A stretch of DNA of 15,322 nucleotides from an uncultured Chlamydiae bacterium (GCA_903889795.1 CAISYW010000144.1:1-15322); one strand, 5' to 3'. Shown: positions 1 through 8,038, numbered from the stretch's first letter. Notes: generated from the letters alone by a model not told the origin. Program-made: numbers and translations.

Positions 1-280
1 AAGCCGTTCCAACAATCGTTTGAGCGCCTAAATGAAAAACCGTATCAATTTCATTTTCGTTGATCGCTCGATCCAAATCATGAAATTCTTCGAGCTTTCC
101 CTGAATGATGGTCGTTTTCGCCGCATCCTCACTGCGAAAGAACTCGCTTTGGGGGTTAGGATCGCGAATCAATGCAAAAACCTCTGCTTTGCGATTGAGC
201 AATGTTTTGATAACCCAATAGCCAACAAAGCCGGCCGCGCCGGTCACAAGTACTTTTTTTTGATTCCAAAATTGATTCAT
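1..280 (-). CDS. N-terminal part of an SDR nucleotide-sugar dehydratase/epimerase (partial)
   Basis: Reading the minus strand from an ATG at 280 gives about 93 residues before the window ends. Residues 11-17 (VLVTGAAGF region) form the Rossmann NAD(P)-binding motif of extended short-chain dehydrogenases. Near the edge, DTVFHLGAQTIVGTA matches the fourth beta-strand region (HLxAQ) of sugar-nucleotide 4,6-dehydratases and epimerases. The start is chosen because a GGTGA ribosome-binding-like stretch sits about 10 bases upstream. The same frame is closed further upstream by the rfbF stop, 33 bases away. Following directly after a glucose-1-phosphate cytidylyltransferase, a CDP-glucose 4,6-dehydratase role (RfbG-like) is the natural guess. 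The catalytic Ser/Thr-Tyr-Lys and the specificity region lie outside the window, so the substrate is inferred only from the neighbour. Confidence 0.85.
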   Translation of the reverse strand, partial: MNQFWNQKKVLVTGAAGFVGYWVIKTLLNRKAEVFALIRDPNPQSEFFRSEDAAKTTIIQGKLEEFHDLDRAINENEIDTVFHLGAQTIVGTA

Positions 281-313
281 ACGCAGATCTTCACCGGAAT
301 TTTTGTGTAACGG

Positions 314-1090
314 TTACACTTCTTTTGTATTTTTCCAGGGAGCCGCGCCGGAAGCCCAAAGAGAGTCGAGCATGCGCTGTTCTCGCAAAGTATCCATCGG
401 CTGCCAAAATCCATCATGAAAAAAGGCCATCAATTGGCCGCTTTTTGCCAAATTTTCAAGAGGTTCTTTTTCCCAAACGGTCTGATCTGTGCCGATAAAA
501 TCGAACACCTCCGGTTCTAACACAAAAAATCCGCCGCTCACCCAGCCTTCATGGGCTTGATTTTTTTCTGAAAATTTAACAACCTGCTGATCTTTAATGA
601 CCAGACCGCCAAACCGAGCGGTGGGACGAACAGCGGTAACCGTCGCTAATTTACCATGTTTTTTATGAAAAGAGACCAGCGCAGAAATATCGACATTTGA
701 AAGCCCATCGCCATAGGACAACATAAAAGTTTCTCCGCCAACATGGCTTGCCAGCCTTTTGATTCGCCCACCTGTCTGGGTAGTCAATCCCGTATCGACG
801 AGATGAACCATCCAAGGAGGCTGCTTTCCTGCGCAAATTTTTGTGTTTCCTGATGCTAAATCGAGCGACAAATCGTTATTGATCGCATAAAAATCTAAAA
901 AATATTTTTTGATCACTTCCGATTTATAACCAAGAGCGATAATGAATTCGTTATAACCGTGCGCAGAATAGCAGTTTAAGATATGCCAAAGAACCGGCTT
1001 CCCACCGATCTCAACCATTGGCTTAGGAAGATTCGCAGTCAATTCTGCCAGGCGCGTACCAAAGCCGCCTGCTAAAATAATCGTCTTCAT
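314..1090 (-). CDS. rfbF: Glucose-1-phosphate cytidylyltransferase
   Basis: This enzyme joins CTP and alpha-D-glucose 1-phosphate to give CDP-glucose and pyrophosphate, the first step to CDP-linked 3,6-dideoxyhexoses and related sugars in the cytosol. The 258-residue protein has the usual family length. It shows the nucleotidyltransferase signature GGFGTRL (8-14), the PKPMVEIGGKP loop (22-32, Lys23), the metal-binding YGDG region (126-129) and the late motif WQPMDTLREQ (229-238) typical of RfbF. It is the fourth complete gene of a leftward series that begins with fibre-like genes, and an SDR gene follows after 33 bases, so the two probably act in sequence. A weak AGAGA lies upstream of the ATG. 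Family assignment is firm. Which final sugar is made cannot be read from this window. Confidence 0.95.
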   Translation of the reverse strand: MKTIILAGGFGTRLAELTANLPKPMVEIGGKPVLWHILNCYSAHGYNEFIIALGYKSEVIKKYFLDFYAINNDLSLDLASGNTKICAGKQPPWMVHLVDTGLTTQTGGRIKRLASHVGGETFMLSYGDGLSNVDISALVSFHKKHGKLATVTAVRPTARFGGLVIKDQQVVKFSEKNQAHEGWVSGGFFVLEPEVFDFIGTDQTVWEKEPLENLAKSGQLMAFFHDGFWQPMDTLREQRMLDSLWASGAAPWKNTKEV

Positions 1091-1193
1091 TTTTTGATCT
1101 CTGAACGTAAGAGATCCTTATAAACTATGAACTATCGGAAATCAAATTAAAATAATACCTCATAAGTTTTGCTTTTTTTTAAAGAGGTCTTTT
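1091..1193. other. Short AT-rich spacer between fibre-like gene and rfbF
   Basis: The spacer holds oligo-T/oligo-A runs. On the minus strand, AAGACCTC near 1188 can pair with GAGGTATT near 1155 (7 of 8 positions), followed by an ATTTTAATTT stretch. This could be a weak terminator after the fibre-like gene, with rfbF then using its own promoter, or it could be chance in AT-rich DNA. Read-through from the upstream gene is equally possible. Confidence 0.25.
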
Positions 1194-2357
1194 TTAAAAT
1201 TGCTCATTCCACATAATGGAACAGCGCATTCCTGCATCTTCATCAAGGCTGGTTCCGCCAATCGTTAAAATGTCGGTTGGATTTAAAATAATATTCAAGT
1301 TGCTGATGTCAATTCTATCGCTAAGATTTCTACCTACAAAAAAAACAGCTAAAATTCTTCCTCCGGTAATCGTTGTTCCTGCAGTATTATACGATACGAC
1401 CGATGTATTGGTTGAAATATCAGTATAAGAAAGAATACCGCCAAGAGTCGGATTGAGAATTAATCGATATACACAGTTCGTCCCAGGACCCCCGGTATTT
1501 GAAAACGATACCTTTAGCGGTTGTACGAATTTTGCATTCGGGAGGCCGCTAAAAGTGGCCTTATTTTGTATTGTCAGAATATTTTCCAGAGTTTCAACAT
1601 CGGTTTTAATATTGAAAACGGAATTAAACAATCCTGTATTGATTAGCGTTCCCTCTACAAAAGCTGCCATGGACGGCACTTTAATCGTGATGTTTGTGTT
1701 ATTAAGTGCGTTTTTGGCTTGTATAAATAATGGGAGCGAAGGATTAAAAAGCGTTGTAGTTGTGAAGGAGTTTGAGTATTTAATTTGGTGAACTAAACTA
1801 AGCGAGCCCAGAGTCGGATTTTCGACGAAAAAATTAATCGCTCCAAAACCTAGCCATTGATATTGAATTTTGTAGACATTTCCTCTTGTGGGATCGAGGC
1901 TCATTAAGGATGAACCGCTTCCATTTAATGGATCAATATTCCAGCTCGACTGGGGTATCCAATTATCGACGCCGTTGTCTCTTCGAAGGATGGAAAAAAT
2001 TGTCGCATTATATCCAAAGAACAGTCCGTCGGTCGTGTTTCCCAAGCCGACCAATTGAGTACAACTAAACGTTCCGGGTGTATAAATAGCGGTAAAAAAT
2101 GCGACTCCGCCTTGACCTGTTCGATAATGGAGATTGTTTTTGCTAATGAGCGTAGCGGATGTATTTGTTGCCGTTGCGCTGCAAACGGCGAATGGCTGAC
2201 TTTGGTAAACCGTTGCGCTTCCCGTAACGGAAATGGAAACCTCGTCTCGATTAATGTTGTAGGCAAATTGAAGTTGAATGCGAGGAGATTTTGTCGCTGT
2301 AGTTAACTCGCCAAATGCTGTTGTATTTAATGGTTGTGTGATACCGGTAAAACCCAT
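1194..2357 (-). CDS. Fibre/receptor-binding-like protein, paralog B
   Basis: A 387-residue protein, rich in Thr, Ser, Asn, Gly and aromatic residues, with no signal peptide, membrane segment or coiled coil visible. It is a tandem paralog of the gene at 2421-3596. Roughly the first 236 residues are nearly identical, including YRTGQGG, LFFGY, ILRRDNG, DPTRGNVYKIQYQWLGFGAI and the region up to MAAFVEG. The last 150 residues are clearly diverged, although both end in IMWNEQF. The pattern of alternating short hydrophobic strands suggests a beta-sandwich. Similar YQWLGFGAI-type proteins occur, as far as I recall, among phage and giant-virus structural or host-recognition proteins, but I cannot verify this here. 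A good AAGGA ribosome-binding site lies about 8 bases before the ATG. The precise function is unknown. Confidence 0.85.
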   Translation of the reverse strand: MGFTGITQPLNTTAFGELTTATKSPRIQLQFAYNINRDEVSISVTGSATVYQSQPFAVCSATATNTSATLISKNNLHYRTGQGGVAFFTAIYTPGTFSCTQLVGLGNTTDGLFFGYNATIFSILRRDNGVDNWIPQSSWNIDPLNGSGSSLMSLDPTRGNVYKIQYQWLGFGAINFFVENPTLGSLSLVHQIKYSNSFTTTTLFNPSLPLFIQAKNALNNTNITIKVPSMAAFVEGTLINTGLFNSVFNIKTDVETLENILTIQNKATFSGLPNAKFVQPLKVSFSNTGGPGTNCVYRLILNPTLGGILSYTDISTNTSVVSYNTAGTTITGGRILAVFFVGRNLSDRIDISNLNIILNPTDILTIGGTSLDEDAGMRCSIMWNEQF

Positions 2358-2420
2358 CTAAAGTTCCTTTCCAAAATTGATGAGACGCGCCCTTTTACGA
2401 GTCAGTGCGGTAAACAGGTT

Positions 2421-3596
2421 TTAAAATTGCTCATTCCACATGATAGCGGCGCGCACAGTAATGTCGCCGCCGGAGACAGGGCGGCCGCTAAGAGACAAAA
2501 GATCGTTGGCATTCAAAAGGATATTTAAATCGCTGATGTCAATTGTCGTACTAAGGCCGGAATCCACAAAAAAAGTGGCCAAAACTCTTCCTCCGGTAAT
2601 CAGTGGACCTTGCGAGGTTGCCGGATTTGATACGGTATAGGATACGACCGATGTATCCGTTGAAATATCAAGGTAATTTGAACTGCTGAAAGTCGGATTG
2701 AGAGTGAGGGAGAATATCGCGTCCGTTCCCGCGGCATCTGCTAAAGATAACATTAGAGGCTGCACGTATTTTCGATTGGTGACGCCGCTAAATGTGGGTT
2801 TATTTTGTATTGTTACGATATTGGTTCCGGTAAGATCTACGACTTGTTCTCTATATGTGGAATTTAATAATCCCGTATTGGCTAGCTCTCCTTCAACGAA
2901 CGCAGCCATTGAAGGTACTTTTACAGAGATATTTGTATTATTAGTTCCGTTTTTAGCCTGAATATATAATGGAAGCGAAGGATTAAAAAGCGTTGTAGCC
3001 GTGAAGGAATTGGAATATTTAATTTGGTGTACTAAACTAAGCGAGCCCAGCGCCGGATTTTCGACGAAAAAATTAATCGCTCCAAAACCTAGCCATTGAT
3101 ATTGAATTTTGTAGACGTTTCCCCTTGTGGGATCGAGGGTCATTAAAGATGAACCGCTTCCGTTTAATGGATCACTATTCCATGCTGACTGGGGTATCCA
3201 GTTATCGGTGCCATTGTCTCTTCGGAGAATTGAAAAAACTGTCCCGCTATACCCAAAGAAGAGTCCATCCGTCTCGCTTCCTAAGCCAACCAATTGAGTG
3301 CTATTTTCTTTTCCGTCGGTAAAGATCGAGGTAAAAAATACGAGTCCGCCTTGACCTGTTCGATAATGAAGATTGTTTTTGCTAAAAAGGATCGCGGATG
3401 TATTCGTTGCCGTTGCGCTGCAAACGGCAAAGGGCTGGCTTTGGTAAACCGTTGCGCTTCCCGTAACAGAAACGGAAACTTCATCTCGATTAATGTTGTA
3501 TGCGAATTGAAGTTGGATGCGGGGAGATTTTGTCGCTGTAGCTAACTCGCCAAACGCCGTTGTGTTTAATGGTTGTGTGATACCTGTATAAGCCAT
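2421..3596 (-). CDS. Fibre/receptor-binding-like protein, paralog A
   Basis: A 391-residue protein, the upstream member of a tandem pair with the gene at 1194-2357. Residues 1-236 form a conserved block with the recognisable stretches INRDEV, GQGGLVFFTSIF, DGLFFGYSG, FSILRRDNG and YKIQYQWLGFGA. Residues 237-391 diverge from the paralog except for islands such as TIQNKPTFSG, DISTDTSVVSY, ITGGR, DISDLNI and the end IMWNEQF. No Sec signal, lipobox or transmembrane helix is visible. The ATG has an AAAGGA ribosome-binding site close upstream, and only 13 bases separate it from the tail-fibre-like gene, so the two are probably co-transcribed. I infer a beta-rich surface or particle protein with an anchoring N-terminal part and a variable C-terminal part. 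No enzymatic motif is seen. Confidence 0.85.
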   Translation of the reverse strand: MAYTGITQPLNTTAFGELATATKSPRIQLQFAYNINRDEVSVSVTGSATVYQSQPFAVCSATATNTSAILFSKNNLHYRTGQGGLVFFTSIFTDGKENSTQLVGLGSETDGLFFGYSGTVFSILRRDNGTDNWIPQSAWNSDPLNGSGSSLMTLDPTRGNVYKIQYQWLGFGAINFFVENPALGSLSLVHQIKYSNSFTATTLFNPSLPLYIQAKNGTNNTNISVKVPSMAAFVEGELANTGLLNSTYREQVVDLTGTNIVTIQNKPTFSGVTNRKYVQPLMLSLADAAGTDAIFSLTLNPTFSSSNYLDISTDTSVVSYTVSNPATSQGPLITGGRVLATFFVDSGLSTTIDISDLNILLNANDLLSLSGRPVSGGDITVRAAIMWNEQF

Positions 3597-3609
3597 TTAA
3601 AATTCCTTT

Positions 3610-4500
3610 TCAAAAAACTTCATAAGAAGCGCCATTAAATGTTGTCTGAATCGACTCGTAATTATTTGCGATTAAATATGTAGTCTGTCCATCAATCGTT
3701 TTTACACCGCTAACAGTGGTAATTCGTATATTTTTTGCTGCAGAGTTTCCCGTGGCATCTTTAATGATGAGGACTCTTCCGGTGGATGGCGAGTCTGGAA
3801 GCCAAAGAGTTATGGCTGTCGTAGTTGTATCCAACGAAAGAAAATAGTCACTCGCAGTAACGGTATAAGATGCCGAAACGGGAGTAATTGTCATTGTAGG
3901 ATTCGTGTTCGTTACACCAAGCGTGATTGAACCGGGAGCATTGTCAATTGATACACCCGTTCCGGCTGTAAGAATCGCTGCCCGAGGAACATTGCCCGTC
4001 CGACCGATCAACACCTGGCCATTCGTCAAAGGCCCTAACCAGGAAAGTGCGAGTGTGGAACCGAGCGAGACCGGCAATGCATAGGCCGTCTGATCGCCAA
4101 GTTTAGCCTTAAGAGAGGTCGGAACAATGGCTTTTGTCGATACTGTTCCCGCAATCGCTTCAGAATCCTGAGCTAAAAATCCAACGCCTTTTTGAGCCGT
4201 TGTCCAGTCAAGATTGTAAAACATGACGGTATTGCTGTAGCCCGAAGTGATAATGCCCTGCGCAGCCGAGCCGTAAAGGTAGAGAATATTGTTTGCGGGA
4301 GTGGCCGTTGTATTGTCATTTTCTATAAAGCTAATATTGATGCCATCGGCACTGATTCGGATCGATCCCGAGCCATTTTCTATTGAAATACCGGTACCGG
4401 CCGTCAATGTGCTTGCCATTGGCCTTCCTACGGACGATCCGATGAATAGTTGCCCAGGTGAAGTAAGTTTGGGTAAGTTGCAAGAATTATTGGTTGTCAT
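3610..4500 (-). CDS. Phage tail-fibre-like protein
   Basis: A 296-residue protein. An internal repeat occurs at residues 16-50 and 161-195, each with GQ(L/V)xIG, a short linker, LTAGTG(I/V)SI and GSI, a motif common in viral and phage fibre proteins. Between them, residues 112-135 (DSEAIAGTVSTKAIVPTSL, then KAKLG) match the recurrent tail-fibre element of the type E-x-x-AGT-x-x-x-x-A-v-x-P-x-x-L. The C-terminal part (about 205-296: YTVTASDYFLSLDTT, a VLIIKDATG strand and a final NGASYEV) resembles the beta-rich heads of tail fibres. There is no signal peptide. It is the first gene of the leftward series, and its upstream region is shared with the divergent glycosyltransferase gene. The ribosome-binding site is weak. 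A fibre role is well supported by pattern; whether it belongs to a phage, a phage-derived particle or the cell surface is open. Confidence 0.85.
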   Translation of the reverse strand: MTTNNSCNLPKLTSPGQLFIGSSVGRPMASTLTAGTGISIENGSGSIRISADGINISFIENDNTTATPANNILYLYGSAAQGIITSGYSNTVMFYNLDWTTAQKGVGFLAQDSEAIAGTVSTKAIVPTSLKAKLGDQTAYALPVSLGSTLALSWLGPLTNGQVLIGRTGNVPRAAILTAGTGVSIDNAPGSITLGVTNTNPTMTITPVSASYTVTASDYFLSLDTTTTAITLWLPDSPSTGRVLIIKDATGNSAAKNIRITTVSGVKTIDGQTTYLIANNYESIQTTFNGASYEVF

Positions 4501-4636
4501 GCATCTACATATTTAAATAATTATTTATGGTTTTGAAGCAGAAGTGATTGCCGAAAGCAAAGCGATTATTTATTTAAATATCAAAAATTTGAATTTTATT
4601 CAATAAAAGACCTATTTGATGGAATAACCTGATTTT
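4501..4636. promoter_or_regulatory. Divergent intergenic region with a 12-bp inverted repeat
   Basis: This 136-base, strongly AT-rich gap separates the leftward fibre genes from the rightward glycosyltransferase genes, so it should carry both promoters. It contains a perfect 12-bp inverted repeat, ATATTTAAATAA at 4509-4520 and TTATTTAAATAT at 4570-4581, with 49 bases between the arms. This could be a pair of sites for a regulator acting on both directions. No convincing -35/-10 pair stands out. Confidence 0.5.
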
Positions 4637-5512
4637 ATGAGTGAATCGTCGAATCTTACGTTTCCTTATGAAGGAAATCTCATAAAACACTTCCGGCCAA
4701 TCGACAAATTAATTGGAAGCAGCATTAAAAACATCGATTTGATTTATTTAATCAATCTTGATCAACGCTCTGAAAAATTAGAACGGACTTTGAATCAACT
4801 TTCACCCTATGGGATCGTCCCGAATCGTTTTTCGGCAATCTATGGATGGACTCTTGCAGACGAGGTTTACGAAGATATCGGCCTTAAGGTGGCTCCTGGG
4901 ATGAATTGGAAAGGTTCGGTCTACTTGCGGCATAATTATTCTCTGTTGGTTCTCAAGCCAATTTATGGTTCTGCCATTTTTTATTATCGAATGTCTCACG
5001 GAGCCGTCGGTTGTACACTAAGCCATTTATCCATTTTGCAAAATGCTTATGAAGCCAATGTAGAATCCATCTGGATTTTAGAAGATGACGTAACAGTAAA
5101 CGCCAACCCCCATTGTCTTTCAGATTATATTGAAAAGTTGGATGACCTCGTCGGAAAAGATGGCTGGGATGTTTTATATACAGATAATTACGATTATTTT
5201 GCGCCCTTTACACCCGGAACGAATTTTCGTCCCGATATGCCATCGATGAACTTCGAGCCTATTTTTTTGCGCAAAGACTTAGGATCTGATTTTGTTCAGA
5301 TCGGCGGCCGATGCCATACCCACTCGCTGATCTTGCGACGCTCCGGGATTCGCAAAATTTTAGAATTTTCCAAACGTAATGGGCTCTATCTTCCTTATGA
5401 TATTGAGATTGCGTTTGTTCCCGAAATTCGATTTTTTAATCTGAAACATAATATTGTTATCGGTGAAACCTGGGAAAATTCAGATACAACGATAAAACAT
5501 TTTAAAGAATAA
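4637..5512 (+). CDS. GT25-like glycosyltransferase, copy 1
   Basis: A 291-residue protein of the glycosyltransferase family 25 type (lipooligosaccharide and procollagen galactosyltransferase-like fold). It carries the family signs in order: YLINLDQR (37-44, the INLD..R strand at the donor site), HGAVGCTLSH (121-130, the GxxGCxxSH signature), ILEDDVTV (148-154 region, the acidic EDD that binds the metal and nucleotide), and a late YDIEIAF (254-260). It has no membrane span or signal peptide, so it should act in the cytosol on a UDP- or other NDP-sugar. The acceptor is unknown. A close tandem copy follows at 5584, and fibre genes lie on both sides, which favours modification of fibres or of a surface glycan. 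There is no strong ribosome-binding site. Confidence 0.88.
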   Translation: MSESSNLTFPYEGNLIKHFRPIDKLIGSSIKNIDLIYLINLDQRSEKLERTLNQLSPYGIVPNRFSAIYGWTLADEVYEDIGLKVAPGMNWKGSVYLRHNYSLLVLKPIYGSAIFYYRMSHGAVGCTLSHLSILQNAYEANVESIWILEDDVTVNANPHCLSDYIEKLDDLVGKDGWDVLYTDNYDYFAPFTPGTNFRPDMPSMNFEPIFLRKDLGSDFVQIGGRCHTHSLILRRSGIRKILEFSKRNGLYLPYDIEIAFVPEIRFFNLKHNIVIGETWENSDTTIKHFKE

Positions 5513-5522
5513 ATAGATCAGC

Positions 5523-5567
5523 TTTGATTATAATGATATTTATAAACCTCTGTTTCTTATAATCAAA
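5523..5567. repeat. Perfect 11-bp inverted repeat between the two GT25-like genes
   Basis: TTTGATTATAA (5523-5533) and TTATAATCAAA (5557-5567) are exact reverse complements separated by 23 bases, inside the 71-base gap between the two glycosyltransferase genes. No T-run follows, and the arms are AT-rich, so it is a poor intrinsic terminator. The TATAAT-like cores on both arms raise the alternative of an operator overlapping a promoter for the second copy. Confidence 0.6.
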
Positions 5568-5583
5568 ACATTCGGGTATTTTC

Positions 5584-6453
5584 ATGGTCGAGTCGACGGA
5601 TTTTGTTTTTCCTTACGAGAAAAATCTCATAAAGCATTTTCGCTCAATCGACAAAGTGATTGTTAGTAACGTTAAAAACGTAGACTTGATTTATTTAATC
5701 AATCTTGATCAACGACCTGAAAAATTAGAACGAACGCTAAGACAATTTTCTTCTTATGGAATCCACCCGAATCGTCTTCCTGCGGTTTATGGATGGTCTC
5801 TCACTAACGAGGTCTTTGAAGATGTCGGCCTTAAACTAGCTTCAGGAATGAACTGGAAGGGATCAATTTATTTGCGGCAGAATTCCGTACAAAGAGTTCT
5901 TCAGCCAAGTTATGGATCAGCCATCTTTTATCCTCGAATGACCCATGGAGCTGTCGGCACTGCGCTCAGCCATCTCTCCATTTTGCAAAATGCCTACGAG
6001 GCCAATGCTAAATCAATCTGGATTTTAGAAGATGACGTAACAGTCAAGACCGATCCGCATAGCATCTCAGATTATATGGAGAAGCTGGATGCACTCGTTG
6101 GCAATGATGGCTGGGACATTCTATATACAGACGATCTTGCTTATTTTGAGCCATTTACACCTGGGACGGTTTGGCGCCCCGATATGCCTTCGATGAATTT
6201 TGATCCTCTATTCGAATGCAAAGAGATGGGGCAGGATTTTAATCAAATCGGCGGGCGGTGCCAAGCGCATTCGCTCATTATGCAACGCTCGGGAATCCGA
6301 AAGATTTTAGAGTTTGCAAAACAGCACGGTATCTATCTCCCCTATGATGTTGAGATTGCTTTTGTTCCCGAAATTCGATTTTTTAATCTGAAACACAATA
6401 TTGTTGTCGGAGGAACTCTTGAAAATTCCGATACAATTCGCAGATATTTCTAA
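5584..6453 (+). CDS. GT25-like glycosyltransferase, copy 2
   Basis: A 289-residue tandem paralog of the gene at 4637-5512, collinear over its whole length without large gaps. The same motifs sit at the same positions: YLINLDQR (37-44), HGAVGTALSH (121-130), ILEDDVTV (from 148) and YDVEIAF (254-260). One notable change is that the Cys of the GxxGCxxSH signature (residue 126 in copy 1) is Thr here. The region around residues 99-110 and the segment 183-222 vary most, as expected if the acceptor or donor preference has shifted. It lacks signal and membrane segments. A fibre gene starts 25 bases after its stop, so co-transcription with the fibre/fucosyltransferase genes is likely. The actual sugar and acceptor cannot be told from the sequence. 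Confidence 0.88.
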   Translation: MVESTDFVFPYEKNLIKHFRSIDKVIVSNVKNVDLIYLINLDQRPEKLERTLRQFSSYGIHPNRLPAVYGWSLTNEVFEDVGLKLASGMNWKGSIYLRQNSVQRVLQPSYGSAIFYPRMTHGAVGTALSHLSILQNAYEANAKSIWILEDDVTVKTDPHSISDYMEKLDALVGNDGWDILYTDDLAYFEPFTPGTVWRPDMPSMNFDPLFECKEMGQDFNQIGGRCQAHSLIMQRSGIRKILEFAKQHGIYLPYDVEIAFVPEIRFFNLKHNIVVGGTLENSDTIRRYF

Positions 6454-6478
6454 TACTAAGTATTCAACATAGTGATTT

Positions 6479-8038
6479 ATGGCAAAAACAAATAATGCAA
6501 TTAATATTAATGCTGCAGGCATTCCGGTATATAATGGAGCCGGGATTTTTTATAGTAATACAACGACGCAATATTCGGTATTGGTTGGGGGTGTAGCCAC
6601 TTCTCCCATTGTAAGCATTGGTGCTGCAGCCACATCCGGCGTTCCTCTGATTTCTCAAGGAGCTAGTGCAAATCCTGCATTTGGAACAGCGGTGGTCGCC
6701 GGCGGTGGAACGGGGCGCTCATCCGCATCCGTCTATGCTCCGATATGCGGTGGTACCACAACCACGGGGGCCTATCAAAGCGCATTTACAGGACTCAGTT
6801 TTACCGGGTATGCCCTCGTGTCGAATGGACCCAGCGCTGTTCCTTCATTTACGGCGGTCGCAAATTCAGTCACGGGAACGGCCAATCAAGTGTATGTCAA
6901 TGGCACGAGCGGTTCTCCGAAAACAGGAGCGCTCACATTTTCAACGCCGCAGGATATTGCGACCTCCTCAATTGTTCAATTTGGAAAAGTCGGCGTTAAT
7001 GTTACGGCATCTAACAATTATTTATCTGTTAATGGAGCCGCTTCCATAGGCTATGCCGATACGGAGGCGCCGACAGATGGATTGATCGTTAAGGGGGCAG
7101 CAGGATTTGGTAATAGCAACCTTGGATCATATCATTATATTTGGGGACAAAGCTATACGGTACATGATCATATCATCGTTCTTCAAGGATCTTTAGTCGG
7201 TCAAGCCACAGTCAATGCAAAATCAGGAATATATGTAAATCCTTCGCTCGAGCCATCCTATTCCCTAGCACCAGTGGTCTTTGTGGCAGGGCAAACGATT
7301 ACTCCTGAGTTTGCTCCTGCAGCCGGATGTACAATCACAGACGCGTATGGATTAAATATCCGTTATGGATTACGGTCCGGCACTGGTGTGGTTACAAGAG
7401 GAACCTCTTTATGGGTAGGCAAGCCCCTTTACGGCAATAGTAGATACACGGCTTATTTTGATCCTCTTGTTGGTATTGGCGAAACGGAGCCTACATCCGC
7501 CTTACACTGCTCAACATCTTCTTTTACGACCAGCAACACTCAATATATATTTGGCGGAGAACATGACGGTCTCGATTCAAGCGGAAATAAAATTTCATTT
7601 TATGTTAATCCTACGTTGGCTCCTACTTATCAAGGAACGTTAACCGCTGCAGCCGCAGAATGGATAACTCCTACGTTTGCTCCTGAGGATGAGTGTATAA
7701 TAACAAGTGCATATGGTTTGTATATTTCAATAGGCATTGCCGGAGCTAGAGGGGGTACAGTTACCAATGGTTACGGATTATACGTAAATAACCCTGCATT
7801 CGGCGTAAATCAATATACAGCCCGGTTTGATAGCGGCGTAGGTATCGGGGCCAATCCAGTGGCTTCCGCAGCTCTACAAGTTCAGTCAACTACTAAAGGT
7901 TTTTTGCCTCCGGTAATGACAACAGCCCAGAAAAATGCTATCTCTACTCCGGCAGAAGGACTGATGGTATATGACAATCAACTTAACGCCATATGTTTTT
8001 GGACCGGAGCTGCCTGGAGGACATTAACCGGAGTATGA
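6479..8038 (+). CDS. Large fibre-like protein, copy 1
   Basis: A 519-residue protein with the look of a phage or giant-virus fibre. The N-terminal part (1-170) is Gly/Thr/Ser-rich with VLVGGVATSPI, GVPLISQGA, ANPAFGTAVVAGGGTGR and CGGTTTTGAYQS. Then TPQDIATSSIVQFGKVGVN (156-174) matches the TPQDI..SSxxxF element of tail fibres. Two tandem repeats of roughly 90 residues follow (about 251-342 and 374-466), each with NP(S/T)LxPxY, ITPxFAP, a C-x-IT-x-AYGL strand and a (Y)TAxFDxxVGIG turn. The end has TTKGFLPPVMTTAQ and a closing WTGAAWRTL, a common fibre C-terminus. No signal peptide or membrane helix is seen. It is a paralog of the gene at 8160-9722, nearly identical at the N-terminus and diverged from about residue 185 onward. 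Confidence 0.87.
   Translation: MAKTNNAININAAGIPVYNGAGIFYSNTTTQYSVLVGGVATSPIVSIGAAATSGVPLISQGASANPAFGTAVVAGGGTGRSSASVYAPICGGTTTTGAYQSAFTGLSFTGYALVSNGPSAVPSFTAVANSVTGTANQVYVNGTSGSPKTGALTFSTPQDIATSSIVQFGKVGVNVTASNNYLSVNGAASIGYADTEAPTDGLIVKGAAGFGNSNLGSYHYIWGQSYTVHDHIIVLQGSLVGQATVNAKSGIYVNPSLEPSYSLAPVVFVAGQTITPEFAPAAGCTITDAYGLNIRYGLRSGTGVVTRGTSLWVGKPLYGNSRYTAYFDPLVGIGETEPTSALHCSTSSFTTSNTQYIFGGEHDGLDSSGNKISFYVNPTLAPTYQGTLTAAAAEWITPTFAPEDECIITSAYGLYISIGIAGARGGTVTNGYGLYVNNPAFGVNQYTARFDSGVGIGANPVASAALQVQSTTKGFLPPVMTTAQKNAISTPAEGLMVYDNQLNAICFWTGAAWRTLTGV

Noticed and set aside
32..310. Plus-strand open frame of 92 codons at the left edge
   Set aside because: It lies opposite the clear Rossmann-fold SDR start on the minus strand and shows no protein-like pattern.
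1194..3596. Short tandem repeats or CRISPR-like structure from the recurring blocks
   Set aside because: The repetition is two whole paralogous genes, not regular repeats with spacers.
6464..6658. Antisense open frames repeated at 6464-6658 and 8145-8339
   Set aside because: The repetition comes from the duplicated fibre 5' ends. The frames are shadows with many Cys and Asn and no ribosome-binding site.
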